From positions 1 to 64,000 of the forward strand of contig NZ_JARVKY010000020.1 of assembly GCF_029813785.1 (NCBI RefSeq): a stretch of 64,000 nt of DNA. Reading direction: 5' to 3'. A program made the position numbers and the translations under genes. The stretch comes from Streptomyces sp. DH41. GTDB lineage: Bacteria; Actinomycetota; Actinomycetes; Streptomycetales; Streptomycetaceae. Shown in pieces: positions 53,585 to 61,577 of the stretch (its first letter is position 1; every line of letters begins with the position of its first letter). The notes under the pieces were generated by a model, which saw only the letters and a program-made list of their open reading frames with translations, searched no databases and had not been told where the DNA came from.

Positions 53585-54414
53585 GGACCTCGACCGGGGC
53601 CCGCGTGGGCCAGTACGCCGCGCTGCTCGCGTATCTCGTCTTCCTGGCCTTCCCGTTCTTCTGGCTCGTCTCCACCGCGTTCAAACCGCCGCAGGAGCTG
53701 GCGAGCCTCCATCCCACCTGGATCCCGGAGAACCCCACCCTCGACAACTTCCGGCAGGCCTTCGACGAACAGCCGCTGCTGCGGGCCGCCCTCAACTCCC
53801 TGCTCGCCGCGCTCGGCGCCGCCGTGGTCGCCGTGGTGATCGCGACGCCGATGGCGTACGTCATGGCCCGGCGCCGCGGCCGGCTCACCAAGGCGGCCAC
53901 CGGGTGGGTCGTGGTCAGCCAGGCCTTCCCCTTCGTCCTGCTGATCATCCCGCTCTTCCTGGTCCTGAAGAACCTCCGGATGATCAACTCCGTCCCTGGA
54001 CTGGTCATGGTGTACGTCGTGTGGTCGCTGCCGTTCGCGCTCTGGATGCTCGCCGGGTACGTCCGGGCGGTGCCGGCCGAGCTGGAGGAGGCGGCCGCGG
54101 TCGACGGGGCCGGGCGGCTGCGGACACTGGTGTCGGTGACCGCGCCGCTGCTCGCGCCGGGGATCGTGGCGACCGCCCTGTTCGCCTTCATCACCGCGTG
54201 GAACGAGTTCTTCTTCGCGCTGGTGCTGCTGAAGACACCGGAGAAACAGACCCTGCCGGTGATCCTCACCCATTTCATCGGCGCCGAGGGCGTCGCGGAC
54301 CTCGGCCCGCTCGCGGCGGCCGCCTTCCTCGCGACGCTGCCCTCGCTGGTGGTCTTCGCCCTCATCCAGCGGCGGATCACGGGCGGCATGCTCGCCGGGG
54401 CGGTGAAGAGCTGA
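53581..54414 (+). CDS. carbohydrate ABC transporter permease (MalG/UgpE type)
   Basis: 277 residues. Six membrane segments (AALLAYLVFLAFPFFWLVST first), EAA loop ELEEAAAVDGAGRLRTLVSVTAPLL, and the MalG-type ITAWNEFFFALVLL near the end. ATG 53581 overlaps the previous stop by 4 bp. Confidence 0.9.
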   Translation: MRTSTGARVGQYAALLAYLVFLAFPFFWLVSTAFKPPQELASLHPTWIPENPTLDNFRQAFDEQPLLRAALNSLLAALGAAVVAVVIATPMAYVMARRRGRLTKAATGWVVVSQAFPFVLLIIPLFLVLKNLRMINSVPGLVMVYVVWSLPFALWMLAGYVRAVPAELEEAAAVDGAGRLRTLVSVTAPLLAPGIVATALFAFITAWNEFFFALVLLKTPEKQTLPVILTHFIGAEGVADLGPLAAAAFLATLPSLVVFALIQRRITGGMLAGAVKS

Positions 54415-55703
54415 TGCGGACCCGTACGAGGATCACCGTCCTGCTCGTCTCCCTCGCCCTGCTGCTCGCCGGCTGCTCGGGCGGCGGCGACGGGGCGGAC
54501 GACGGCCGGATCACCCTGCGCTTCCAGTCCCTGGCCTGGCAGGAGGAGTCCGTGGCGGCCAACAAGGAACTGGTGCGGGAGTGGAACTCCACCCACCCGG
54601 ACGTGCGCGTCGAGTATGTCCAGGGCAGCTGGGACAGCGTCCACGACCAGCTCCTCACCTCCTTCGAGGGCGGCGAGGCGCCCGACATCATCCACGACGC
54701 CTCCGACGACCTCGCCGACTTCGCCTACGGCGGCTACCTCGCCGATCTGACCGGCCTGCTGCCCGAGCGGCTCGAGTCGGACATCCCCCGGCGCAGTTGG
54801 GAGACGGTCACCTTCGGCGACGGCGTCTACGGCGTTCCGTTCCTCCAGGAACCCCGGGTACTGATCGCCAACGCCGACCTGCTGCGGAAGTCGGGCGTCC
54901 GGATTCCCACGCCCGAACATCCCTGGACCTGGCCGGAGTTCCGGCAGGTGACGAAGCGGCTGAGCGGCGAGGGGAGATACGGAGTGGCCTGGCCGCTCAA
55001 GGAGCCCGTGTCCGCGACGCTCAACCTGTCCCTGTCCACCGGCGGGAAGCTGTTCCACCGAGGAGCGGACGGGAAGGTCACCGTCCGGTTCGAGGAGGGC
55101 GACCAGGTGGTGCCCCGCACCATCCACGACCAGGTCAACACGGATCACAGCGCCTCCTCCACGACCCTCGGCAGCGGCGGCTCCGACACCCTGCCCGGCT
55201 TCTTCGCCGGCAAGTACGCGATGGTGCCGCTCGGCTTCTCCTACCGCCAGCAGATCCAGCAGCAGGCACCCGAGGGCTTCGACTGGCAGGTGCTGCCCGC
55301 CCCGGCCGGCGCCGAAGGACTCACCCAGGGCGTCAGCCCGCAGACCCTGTCGATCGCCGAGGACAGCCCGCACAAGAAGCAGGCCGCCGCGTTCATCGAC
55401 TTCCTCCTCCAGCCGGACAACATGGTGCGCCTCGCGCTCGGCGACTGGATGCTGCCCACCGGTACCGAGGCGCTGAAGGACCCGGCCCTGCACACGGCCG
55501 AGCACGGCTGGGCCACGGGCACCGCCCTCGCCGGGCAGCTGCGTACCGCGCCCGCGCAGTCCGTGAGGGGCTATCCCGAGTGGAAGGACAAGGTGGCCAC
55601 CCCCGCGCTCCAGGAGTACTACAGCGGAGCGATCGACCTGGAGGAGCTGCACAGCCGCCTGGAAGAGGACGGAAACCTCGTCCTCGCCCGCTACCAGCGC
55701 TGA
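54414..55703 (+). CDS. extracellular sugar-binding lipoprotein of the ABC transporter
   Basis: 429 residues. Lipoprotein signal with Cys21 (LLLAGC). The mature part is a family 1 solute-binding protein: RITLRFQSLAWQEESVAANKE, APDIIHDASDDLADFAYGGYL, GVYGVPFLQEPRVLIANADLL and KKQAAAFIDFLLQPDN. ATG 54414 shares one base with the preceding stop (TGATG). The sugar is unknown. Confidence 0.9.
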   Translation: MRTRTRITVLLVSLALLLAGCSGGGDGADDGRITLRFQSLAWQEESVAANKELVREWNSTHPDVRVEYVQGSWDSVHDQLLTSFEGGEAPDIIHDASDDLADFAYGGYLADLTGLLPERLESDIPRRSWETVTFGDGVYGVPFLQEPRVLIANADLLRKSGVRIPTPEHPWTWPEFRQVTKRLSGEGRYGVAWPLKEPVSATLNLSLSTGGKLFHRGADGKVTVRFEEGDQVVPRTIHDQVNTDHSASSTTLGSGGSDTLPGFFAGKYAMVPLGFSYRQQIQQQAPEGFDWQVLPAPAGAEGLTQGVSPQTLSIAEDSPHKKQAAAFIDFLLQPDNMVRLALGDWMLPTGTEALKDPALHTAEHGWATGTALAGQLRTAPAQSVRGYPEWKDKVATPALQEYYSGAIDLEELHSRLEEDGNLVLARYQR

Positions 55704-55771
55704 CGGAGAAGAGCCCGGCGGCGAACGCCAGGAGGGGCGCCGGCAGGCGGAGCCCCGCGGGGGAAAACCCG

Positions 55772-55801
55772 TTGCCCGCCCGCGGCGCCGGCGCCTACCG
55801 T
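55772..55801 (+). promoter_or_regulatory. candidate leaderless promoter of the lrm leader
   Basis: TTGCCC (55772-55777), an 18-bp spacer, then TACCGT (55796-55801), with GTG 55809 seven bases later, so transcription would start at or next to the start codon. An AAAA run (55764-55767) lies 4 bp upstream of the -35. An AT-rich block in that place is the mark of WhiB7/WblC-dependent resistance promoters, so this may be one; that is inference. Confidence 0.5.
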
Positions 55802-55808
55802 CGGCTCC

Positions 55809-55922
55809 GTGGCAGCTTTCAACGCGATCTTCATCTCCGGTCTCGGCCGGGGCTGCACGCACTCCACCCGGATGCGTCGTGGCCCCGGAGCCCTGACCGG
55901 CCCGGGGTCCCCCCGCCGCTGA
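55809..55922 (+). CDS. candidate lrm leader peptide
   Basis: A 37-codon ORF from GTG 55809 to TGA 55920-55922. Residues 6-10 are AIFIS. In known erm leader peptides of the ErmC type, IFVI at codons 6-9 is the macrolide-dependent stall site, so both motif and position agree closely. The ORF is followed within its own stop codon by a stable stem-loop and then by the lrm gene. No Shine-Dalgarno is visible, but the promoter geometry suggests a leaderless start. Not confirmed by any data here. Confidence 0.5.
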   Translation: MAAFNAIFISGLGRGCTHSTRMRRGPGALTGPGSPRR

Positions 55923-56007
55923 CACACGTGACACACGCGCGGCGGGGCTGAGTCTCCGCATCTCCTTCTGCCCTCGTCTTCCGGTCAGGGCCTTCGGCTG
56001 CCCTTTT
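55847..56007 (+). promoter_or_regulatory. candidate attenuator upstream of lrm
   Basis: Alternative stems are visible in the leader RNA. Segment 1 CCGGGGC (55847-55853) pairs with segment 2 GCCCCGG (55882-55888). Segment 2 can instead pair with segment 3 CCGGGG (55902-55907). A 9-bp perfect stem (55911-55919 with 55939-55947) begins directly at the leader stop. A terminator-like AGGGC/GCCCT hairpin (55987-55991 with 56000-56004) with a TTTT run ends 31 bp before the lrm start. Ribosome stalling in the leader could switch between these. Confidence 0.5.
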
Positions 56008-56038
56008 CCCCTTTCACGGAAGACAAGGACCGCAGGCC

Positions 56039-56818
56039 ATGGCCCGCCCCACACAGCGTGCCCGCACGCTCTCGCAGAACTTCCTCACCGACCGCGCCAC
56101 CGCCGACCGCGTCGCCCGCCTCGCCGCCCCCGACGGCCGTCGCCCGCCCCTCCTGCTCGAAGTGGGCGCCGGTCAGGGCGCCCTGACCGAGCCGCTCGCC
56201 CGCCGCAGCCGGGAACTGCACGCCTACGAGATCGACCCCCGACTCGTCCCCGGGCTCCGCTCCCGCTTCTCGGGCATCCCCCACGTCCGCGTCGTCGCCG
56301 GTGACTTCCTCGCCGCGCGGCCCCCGCGAACGCCGTTCTCCGTGGCCGGGAACGTGCCCTTCTCGCGCACGGCCGACATCGTCGACTGGTGCCTCACCGC
56401 ACCCGGCCTCACCGACGCCACGCTCCTCACCCAGCTGGAGTACGCCCGCAAGCGCACCGGCGACTACGGCCGCTGGACCCTGCTGACGGTCCGGACCTGG
56501 CCCCGCCACGAGTGGCGGCTGGCCGGGCGGGTGAGCCGGTACGGCTTCCGGCCGGCGCCCCGCGTCGACGCCGGAATCCTGCGCGTCGAACGCCGCCGCA
56601 CCCCGCTGCTCTCCGGTGTCGCCCACCGGAGCTGGCAGGACCTGGTCGAGCTGGGCTTCTCGGGAGTCGGCGGTTCGCTGCACGCGTCCCTGCGGCGCGC
56701 CCACCCCAGGCGCCGGGTCGACGCGGCGTTCCGGGCCGCGCGCCTGGACACCGGCGTGCTCGTCGGAGAGGTCGCGCCGGCACGTTGGCTGCGGCTGCAC
56801 GAGGAGCTGGCGGGATGA
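56039..56818 (+). CDS. lrm: Erm-type 23S rRNA adenine N6-methyltransferase (lincosamide/macrolide resistance)
   Basis: 259 residues. The N-terminal SQNFLTD motif, SAM-binding LLLEVGAGQGALTEPL (38-53) and catalytic NVPF (105-108) identify an Erm/KsgA-type N6-adenine methyltransferase. Erm enzymes modify A2058 of 23S rRNA and block macrolide or lincosamide binding. Followed directly by mgt, this matches the lrm-mgt pair of S. lividans, where lrm gives inducible resistance. ATG 56039 has AAGGA upstream. A leader peptide and attenuator-like stems precede it. Whether it mono- or dimethylates cannot be read from sequence. Confidence 0.9.
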   Translation: MARPTQRARTLSQNFLTDRATADRVARLAAPDGRRPPLLLEVGAGQGALTEPLARRSRELHAYEIDPRLVPGLRSRFSGIPHVRVVAGDFLAARPPRTPFSVAGNVPFSRTADIVDWCLTAPGLTDATLLTQLEYARKRTGDYGRWTLLTVRTWPRHEWRLAGRVSRYGFRPAPRVDAGILRVERRRTPLLSGVAHRSWQDLVELGFSGVGGSLHASLRRAHPRRRVDAAFRAARLDTGVLVGEVAPARWLRLHEELAG

Positions 56819-56841
56819 GGAGCGACCTGCGGGAGAAGAAG

Positions 56842-56871
56842 TTGTACGAGACGTCTCGTCTCGAATACATT
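56842..56871 (+). promoter_or_regulatory. mgt promoter with a palindromic operator between -35 and -10
   Basis: TTGTAC (56842-56847), an 18-bp spacer, and TACATT (56866-56871); ATG 56878 follows after 6 nt, indicating a leaderless mRNA. The spacer contains most of the perfect 14-bp palindrome ACGAGACGTCTCGT (56846-56859), the classic position and form of a TetR-type repressor site. No TetR gene is adjacent. Confidence 0.65.
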
Positions 56872-56877
56872 CTCCGC

Positions 56878-58080
56878 ATGACCAGTCCCGCTCACATCGC
56901 CATGTTCTCCATCGCCGCGCACGGGCACGTGAACCCCAGCCTGGAGGTGATCCGCGAGCTCGTCGCGCGAGGGCACCGGGTGACGTACGCGATCCCGCCG
57001 CTCTTCGCGGAGAAGGTCGCCGAGACGGGCGCCGAACCCAAACTGTGGAACAGCACGCTCCCCGGCCCCGACGCCGACCCGGAGGCCTGGGGGACCACGC
57101 TGCTGGACAACGTCGAGCCGTTCTTCGACGACGCCGTGCAGGCGCTCCCGCAGCTCATCGAGGCGTACCGGGGCGACGAGCCGGATCTCGTCCTGCACGA
57201 CATCACCTCCTACCCGGCCCGCGTCCTCGGCCACCGCTGGAACGTGCCGGTGGTCTCCCTCTCGCCGAACCTGGTCGCCTGGGAGGGCTACGAGAAGGAG
57301 GTCGGCGAGCCGATGTGGGAGGAGCCGCTGAAGACCGAACGCGGCCAGGCCTACTACGCCCGCTTCCACGCCTGGCTGGAGGAGAACGGGATCACGATGC
57401 ACCCCGACCCGTTCGTCGGCCGCCCCGCCCGCTCCCTGGTACTGATCCCCAAGGCGCTCCAGCCGAACGCCGACCGGGTCGACGAGACGACGTACACCTT
57501 CGTCGGCGCCTGCCAGGGCGACCGCTCGGCCGAAGGGGAGTGGCAGCGTCCCGACGGCGCCGAGAAGGTCGTCCTGGTCTCCCTCGGGTCGTCCTTCACC
57601 AAGCAACCGGCCTTCTACCGGGAGTGCGTCAAGGCCTTCGGTGAGCTGCCCGGCTGGCACGTGGTGCTCCAGGTCGGCAAGCACGTCGACGCCGCCGAGC
57701 TGGGCGACGTACCGGGCAACGTGGAAGTACGGTCCTGGGTGCCGCAGTTGGCGATCCTCAAGCAGGCCGACCTGTTCGTCACCCACGCGGGCGCGGGCGG
57801 CAGCCAGGAAGGGCTGGCCACCGCCACGCCGATGATCGCCGTGCCGCAGGCCGTGGACCAGTTCGGCAACGCGGACATGCTCCAGGGCCTCGGTGTCGCC
57901 CGCCACCTCCCGACCGAGGAGGCCACCGCCGAGGCGCTGCGCACCGCCGCCCTCGCCCTGGTCGACGACCCGGAGGTGACCCGGCGTCTGGCGGGACTCC
58001 AGGCCCAGATGGCCCAGGAGGGCGGCACCCGACGGGCCGCCGACCTGATCGAGGCGGAACTGGCGGCGGCGCGGGCCTGA
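56878..58080 (+). CDS. mgt: macrolide glycosyltransferase
   Basis: 400 residues from ATG 56878; an upstream ATG at 56815 overlaps the lrm stop but would include the promoter region. GT-B family 1 pattern: AMFSIAAHGHVNPSLEVI with the catalytic His, LVSLGSSFTK, and the donor-binding FVTHAGAGGSQEGLATATPMIAVPQAVDQFGNA. Mgt proteins inactivate macrolides by adding glucose to the desosamine 2'-hydroxyl using UDP-glucose. The close match to S. lividans Mgt and the neighbouring lrm support the assignment. It has its own promoter and a strong terminator. Confidence 0.93.
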   Translation: MTSPAHIAMFSIAAHGHVNPSLEVIRELVARGHRVTYAIPPLFAEKVAETGAEPKLWNSTLPGPDADPEAWGTTLLDNVEPFFDDAVQALPQLIEAYRGDEPDLVLHDITSYPARVLGHRWNVPVVSLSPNLVAWEGYEKEVGEPMWEEPLKTERGQAYYARFHAWLEENGITMHPDPFVGRPARSLVLIPKALQPNADRVDETTYTFVGACQGDRSAEGEWQRPDGAEKVVLVSLGSSFTKQPAFYRECVKAFGELPGWHVVLQVGKHVDAAELGDVPGNVEVRSWVPQLAILKQADLFVTHAGAGGSQEGLATATPMIAVPQAVDQFGNADMLQGLGVARHLPTEEATAEALRTAALALVDDPEVTRRLAGLQAQMAQEGGTRRAADLIEAELAAARA

Positions 58081-58113
58081 CCACGCCAAAGGAGAGAACG
58101 CCGAGGCGGAAGA

Positions 58114-58171
58114 CGCCGAAGAGCCCGTCGGTTGCCGGGAGGACCCCCGGAAACCGACGGGCTCTTCGGCG
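58114..58171 (+). terminator. strong hairpin terminator after mgt
   Basis: Twenty-base arms CGCCGAAGAGCCCGTCGGTT (58114-58133) and its exact complement (58152-58171), with an inner CCGGG/CCCGG pairing. It starts 33 bp after the mgt stop. Long perfect stems without a T-run are typical streptomycete terminators. Confidence 0.85.
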
Positions 58172-58309
58172 CTCAGCGGGACGGGCGGTCGCTCCCGGCC
58201 CGCGCGGTCCTTCCGCAAAGTTGTTGAATAAGTCACAGGAGTGCGTAGTGGTTGAACCGCGCACACCGCATCGGCGAGAGTGGCGCGCACGTCCGCCCGG
58301 CGCGCGGAC

Positions 58310-58348
58310 GCGGCCGTCGTGCCCACCCCCACGGGGCACGACGGCCGC
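58310..58348. promoter_or_regulatory. perfect 15-bp inverted repeat just upstream of the DUF1697 gene
   Basis: GCGGCCGTCGTGCCC (58310-58324) and its complement (58334-58348) around 9 nt. It ends 3 bp before a TATGGT (58351-58356) that is 6 nt from the ATG at 58363, so if that is the -10 of a leaderless promoter the repeat covers the -35 and spacer and could be an operator. It could also be a second terminator facing the mgt side. Confidence 0.45.
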
Positions 58349-58362
58349 TCTATGGTGTGCGC

Positions 58363-58911
58363 ATGACGACGACGTACGCGGCGCTGCTGCGCGGGATCAA
58401 CGTGGGCGGCGCGAAGAAGCTTCCGATGGCCGAACTGCGCGCGCTCCTGACGGACCTCGGCCATGACGCCGTACGCACCCATCTCCAGAGCGGGCAGGCC
58501 GTGTTCGCGTCCGGCCACGGGGACGAGGACTCCCTGGCCGCCGAGTTGACGCGCGCGATCGAGAAGCGGTTCGGCTTCGCGGTGGACGTGATCGTGCGCG
58601 ACCACGCGTATCTCGAGGCGGTCGCCGAGGCGTGCCCGTTCCCGGCCGCCGACCTGGAGGCCAAGCAGTTGCACGTCACCTACTTCTCCGCGCCGGTCGC
58701 CGCCGAGCGCTTCGAGACGGTCGACCGGCCGGCCTTCCTCCCCGAGGAGTTCCGCCTCGGCGACCGGGCCCTGTACCTGTACGCGCCGAACGGCCTCGGC
58801 CGCTCGAAGCTCGCCGAGGCCCTGGCGCGACCCCGCGTGAACAAGGGCCTGATCGCCACCACCCGCAACTGGAACACCGTCGTCAAGCTCGTGGAGCTGA
58901 CCGGGGCCTGA
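58363..58911 (+). CDS. DUF1697 protein
   Basis: 182 residues. DUF1697 pattern: YAALLRGINVGGAKKLPMAELR, THLQSGQAVF, a central FAVDVIVRDHAYLEAV, and NKGLIATTRNWNTVVKLVEL at the end. The family is widespread and has no proven function. A TATGGT six bases before the ATG suggests a leaderless transcript. Its last 29 bp overlap the convergent transglutaminase-like gene. Confidence 0.88.
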   Translation: MTTTYAALLRGINVGGAKKLPMAELRALLTDLGHDAVRTHLQSGQAVFASGHGDEDSLAAELTRAIEKRFGFAVDVIVRDHAYLEAVAEACPFPAADLEAKQLHVTYFSAPVAAERFETVDRPAFLPEEFRLGDRALYLYAPNGLGRSKLAEALARPRVNKGLIATTRNWNTVVKLVELTGA

Positions 58912-59779
58912 GCGGACCCCGGCCGGTGGGAGGCAGACGGACTTTCCGCGTCCCCCGGTGGATCGTGTACGAGGAGATCACCGCCGGCACGGTCAGCCGA
59001 GGGTCCTCCCACAGCGGGCGCCACTCCGCCTCCGAGCGCGCCGCGGCGACCGCGTCCGCCGCCGCGAGGTCGTCCGCGCCGAGCGGCACCCGGCCGAGGA
59101 ACTCGGGGCCCCAGCCGTCCCAGGGCAGCAGTTCCACGCCGCCCAGCGCCGCCAGGTCGCGGACGACGTTCCCGCGGACGAACCACAGCCCCCGGAGCCC
59201 CTCGGCGAAACCGAGCCCGAAGGTCCGCGGGTCCGCACGCCCCTCCCGGCAGGCCCGCCAGGCGTCCCCCGCCACCAGGAAGCGGTCCCGGGGCACGTCC
59301 ATGGGGTCGAACGGCACGTCGTAGCCGCCGTCGCGGAGCTGCGCGTCGGCCTGCCGCCACCGCCCGTCCGGCAGGCGGTACTCGGTGACCCAGTGGTCCT
59401 CGTGGAAGCCGTCGACGAAGTACGTCGCGAACCCGCACCGCGGGCGGGCAGGCGTCCCGGTGGCCCGCAGCAAGGAACACAGCAGCAGCGAGAAGTCCCG
59501 GCAGGTGCCGACGAACCGCTCCTTCGGCGCCCTCGGCCGGGTGAGCGGTCCGTCCCCGCGCTCCCGCAGGATGCGCAGCATCTCGGTGACGTACCGCGAC
59601 TCGGCGTCCTCGTGCAGGCGACGCTCGGGCACGGCGTAACCGAAGCGCGGGCCCTCGCCCCGGTGGATGACGAGATTCCTGACGACCGCGGCCAGAGCGG
59701 CCGGGTCACGCGGCAGTCCGCTCGTGTCCAGGTCGCCCGGATCGCTGTACGGCGTCTGTGCCAGATAGTCCGTGTCCAT
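58883..59779 (-). CDS. transglutaminase-like domain protein
   Basis: 298 residues. The catalytic triad candidates are Cys93 (GTCRDFSLLL), His129 (GFHEDHWVTEY) and Asp145 (WRQADAQL), the usual transglutaminase-like order. No signal peptide or membrane segment. These proteins act as peptidases or ligases of unknown target. The C-terminal 20 residues are Arg/Pro-rich and lie in the overlap with the DUF1697 gene, so the real fold probably ends earlier. Confidence 0.82.
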   Translation of the reverse strand: MDTDYLAQTPYSDPGDLDTSGLPRDPAALAAVVRNLVIHRGEGPRFGYAVPERRLHEDAESRYVTEMLRILRERGDGPLTRPRAPKERFVGTCRDFSLLLCSLLRATGTPARPRCGFATYFVDGFHEDHWVTEYRLPDGRWRQADAQLRDGGYDVPFDPMDVPRDRFLVAGDAWRACREGRADPRTFGLGFAEGLRGLWFVRGNVVRDLAALGGVELLPWDGWGPEFLGRVPLGADDLAAADAVAAARSEAEWRPLWEDPRLTVPAVISSYTIHRGTRKVRLPPTGRGPLRPRSAPRA

Positions 59780-59892
59780 GCCGGAACCGTCGGCCCTGCC
59801 CCTGGGACAAGGTCAAGCAGAGGGCGGCGGGACGGCGCGGACGACCGGGACGGCGCGGCGGAACGCGACGGGAGAGGGCGGGCTGCCGAGGC

Positions 59893-60630
59893 TCAGGCCC
59901 CGACCGCCGCCAGCACCGGCATCCGCGCCTCGTCGTACCGGTCCAGCACCACCCGCGCCACCTCCGGCGAGGGACCGAGCACGTCCGCCAGTACGTCGGC
60001 CTCGGCAGCGCCCCGCGCGATGCGGTCCGGCAGGAAACCGGGGGCCAGGACGTACGGCGCCACGGCGACGCGTGCGCAGCCCAGTTCCCGCAGCTCGCGC
60101 ACCGCGTCCTCGGTGCGCGGAAGGGATGCGGAGGCGAACGCGGGCCGCACGGCGCACCAACCGGTGTGCCGCCACTCCCGCGCGATTTCTGCGATCACCG
60201 CGATCGCCTCCGGGTCGGTGGACCCCGCCGAGGCCAGTACGACCCCGGTCGAGGACTTGTCGGCGGGCGTCAGACCCGCCTCGTACAGGCGCCGCTCCAG
60301 CGCGGAGCGCAGCAGCGGGGAGGGGCCGAGCACCTCGGCCTGCCGGATCCGCAGCCGCGGGGGCGCGTCCGCGAGGACCGCCGGGATGTCCGCCTTGGCG
60401 TGGAAGGCGCGGGTCAGCAGCAGCGGCAGCGCCACGACGTCCCGTACGCCCTCCGTCTCCAGGGATTCCAGTACCCCCCGCACCGAGGGGACGTTGAAGT
60501 CCAGGAAGCCGGTCTCCACCCGTACCTCCGGGCGCAGCGACCTGACCCGGCGCACCAGGGCGTGCACGGTGGCGGCGTGCCGCGGGTCGCGGCTGCCGTG
60601 GGCGATGACCAGGAGAACCGGCGCGGACAT
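59893..60630 (-). CDS. sirohydrochlorin chelatase (CbiX/SirB type)
   Basis: 245 residues, with two repeated halves as in the long CbiX form: LLVIAHGSRDPRHAATVHAL with His11, VVALPLLLTRAFHAKADIP with the second His, then VVLASAGSTDPEAIAVI and VAVAPYVLAPGFLPDRI. It inserts metal into sirohydrochlorin; next to sulfonate import and cysN, iron insertion for the siroheme of sulfite reductase is the likely job. Its ATG is 8 bp after the permease stop. Confidence 0.9.
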   Translation of the reverse strand: MSAPVLLVIAHGSRDPRHAATVHALVRRVRSLRPEVRVETGFLDFNVPSVRGVLESLETEGVRDVVALPLLLTRAFHAKADIPAVLADAPPRLRIRQAEVLGPSPLLRSALERRLYEAGLTPADKSSTGVVLASAGSTDPEAIAVIAEIAREWRHTGWCAVRPAFASASLPRTEDAVRELRELGCARVAVAPYVLAPGFLPDRIARGAAEADVLADVLGPSPEVARVVLDRYDEARMPVLAAVGA

Positions 60631-60638
60631 GATGGCTG

Positions 60639-61577
60639 TCAGCTCCTCACCAGCAGACCGCGGCTGCGCAGCACCCACCGCTCCAGCGGGCTGAAGATCA
60701 GCAGGTCGATCGCGATACCGACGAACAGGATCAGCAGGATGGCCTCGAACACCATCGCCATGTCGCTGGCGTTGCGGCCGTTCTCCAGCAGCTGACCGAG
60801 GCCCACCCCGAGGTCGGGGAAGGAGGCGATGATCTCGGCGGCCATCAGCGAGCGCCAGGAGAAGGCCCAGCCCTGCTTCAGACCCGCCACATAGCCGGGC
60901 AGCGCGGCCGGCAGCACGATGTGCCACGTGCCCTTCAGCCCCGTCGCGCCCAGCGTGCGGCCCGCGCGCAGGAAGATCGGGGACACCTGGTCGACGCCCG
61001 ACACCAGGCCGTTGGCGATGGACGGCACCGCGCCGAGCAGGATGACGGCGTACATCATCGAGTTGTTCAGGCCCAGCCAGATCACCGCCGGCGGCACCCA
61101 GGCCACCGACGGCAGCGACTGGAGGCCGGAGAGGATCGGGCCGATCGCCGCGCGTACGAACTTCACCCGCGCCACCAGCAGTCCCAGCGGGGTACCGATC
61201 AGCAGGGCGAAGCAGAAGCCGAGCAGGCCGCGCGAGACGCTGGTCCAGATGTAGCCGAGCAGCTCGCCCTGGAGCCAGGCCTGGTGGACCACGTCCCACA
61301 CGTCGGACGGGGCGGGCAGCTTGGTCGGGTCGTCGACGATCTCGAAGGAGACGAGCCCCTGCCACACCGCGATCACCAGGACCACGGCGACGGTGGGCGG
61401 CAGGATCTTCTCCACGAAGGTCTGCCGGAAGGGTGTGCGGCCCCGCTGCACCGTCTCCAGCGCGTCCAGGCCCGCCTCCAGACCGGCGAGATCGCCGCCG
61501 TCACCGGAGCCTTCGCTCCCGGGGCCGCCGTCCTTGGCGCCGCCCCCCGGGGAGTGCTTCGTGTCAGTGCTGGCCAT
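60639..61577 (-). CDS. aliphatic sulfonate-type ABC transporter permease
   Basis: 312 residues. After a Gly/Asp-rich tail there are six membrane segments (PPTVAVVLVIAVWQGLV first) and the loop FLRAGRTLGATGLKGTWHIVLPAALPG, the SsuC/TauC-type EAA motif. ATG 61577 overlaps the ATPase gene by 14 bp. Nitrate or taurine transport is possible by sequence alone; the flanking sulfur genes favour sulfonates. Confidence 0.87.
   Translation of the reverse strand: MASTDTKHSPGGGAKDGGPGSEGSGDGGDLAGLEAGLDALETVQRGRTPFRQTFVEKILPPTVAVVLVIAVWQGLVSFEIVDDPTKLPAPSDVWDVVHQAWLQGELLGYIWTSVSRGLLGFCFALLIGTPLGLLVARVKFVRAAIGPILSGLQSLPSVAWVPPAVIWLGLNNSMMYAVILLGAVPSIANGLVSGVDQVSPIFLRAGRTLGATGLKGTWHIVLPAALPGYVAGLKQGWAFSWRSLMAAEIIASFPDLGVGLGQLLENGRNASDMAMVFEAILLILFVGIAIDLLIFSPLERWVLRSRGLLVRS

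Noticed and set aside
53544..56054. An 836-codon minus-strand open frame across the sugar importer
   Set aside because: It runs antisense to three clear transporter genes and into the lrm leader; no domains.
56815..56877. Extension of Mgt by 21 residues from the ATG overlapping the lrm stop
   Set aside because: The extra codons coincide with the -35, palindrome and -10, and the known Mgt N-terminus corresponds to ATG 56878.
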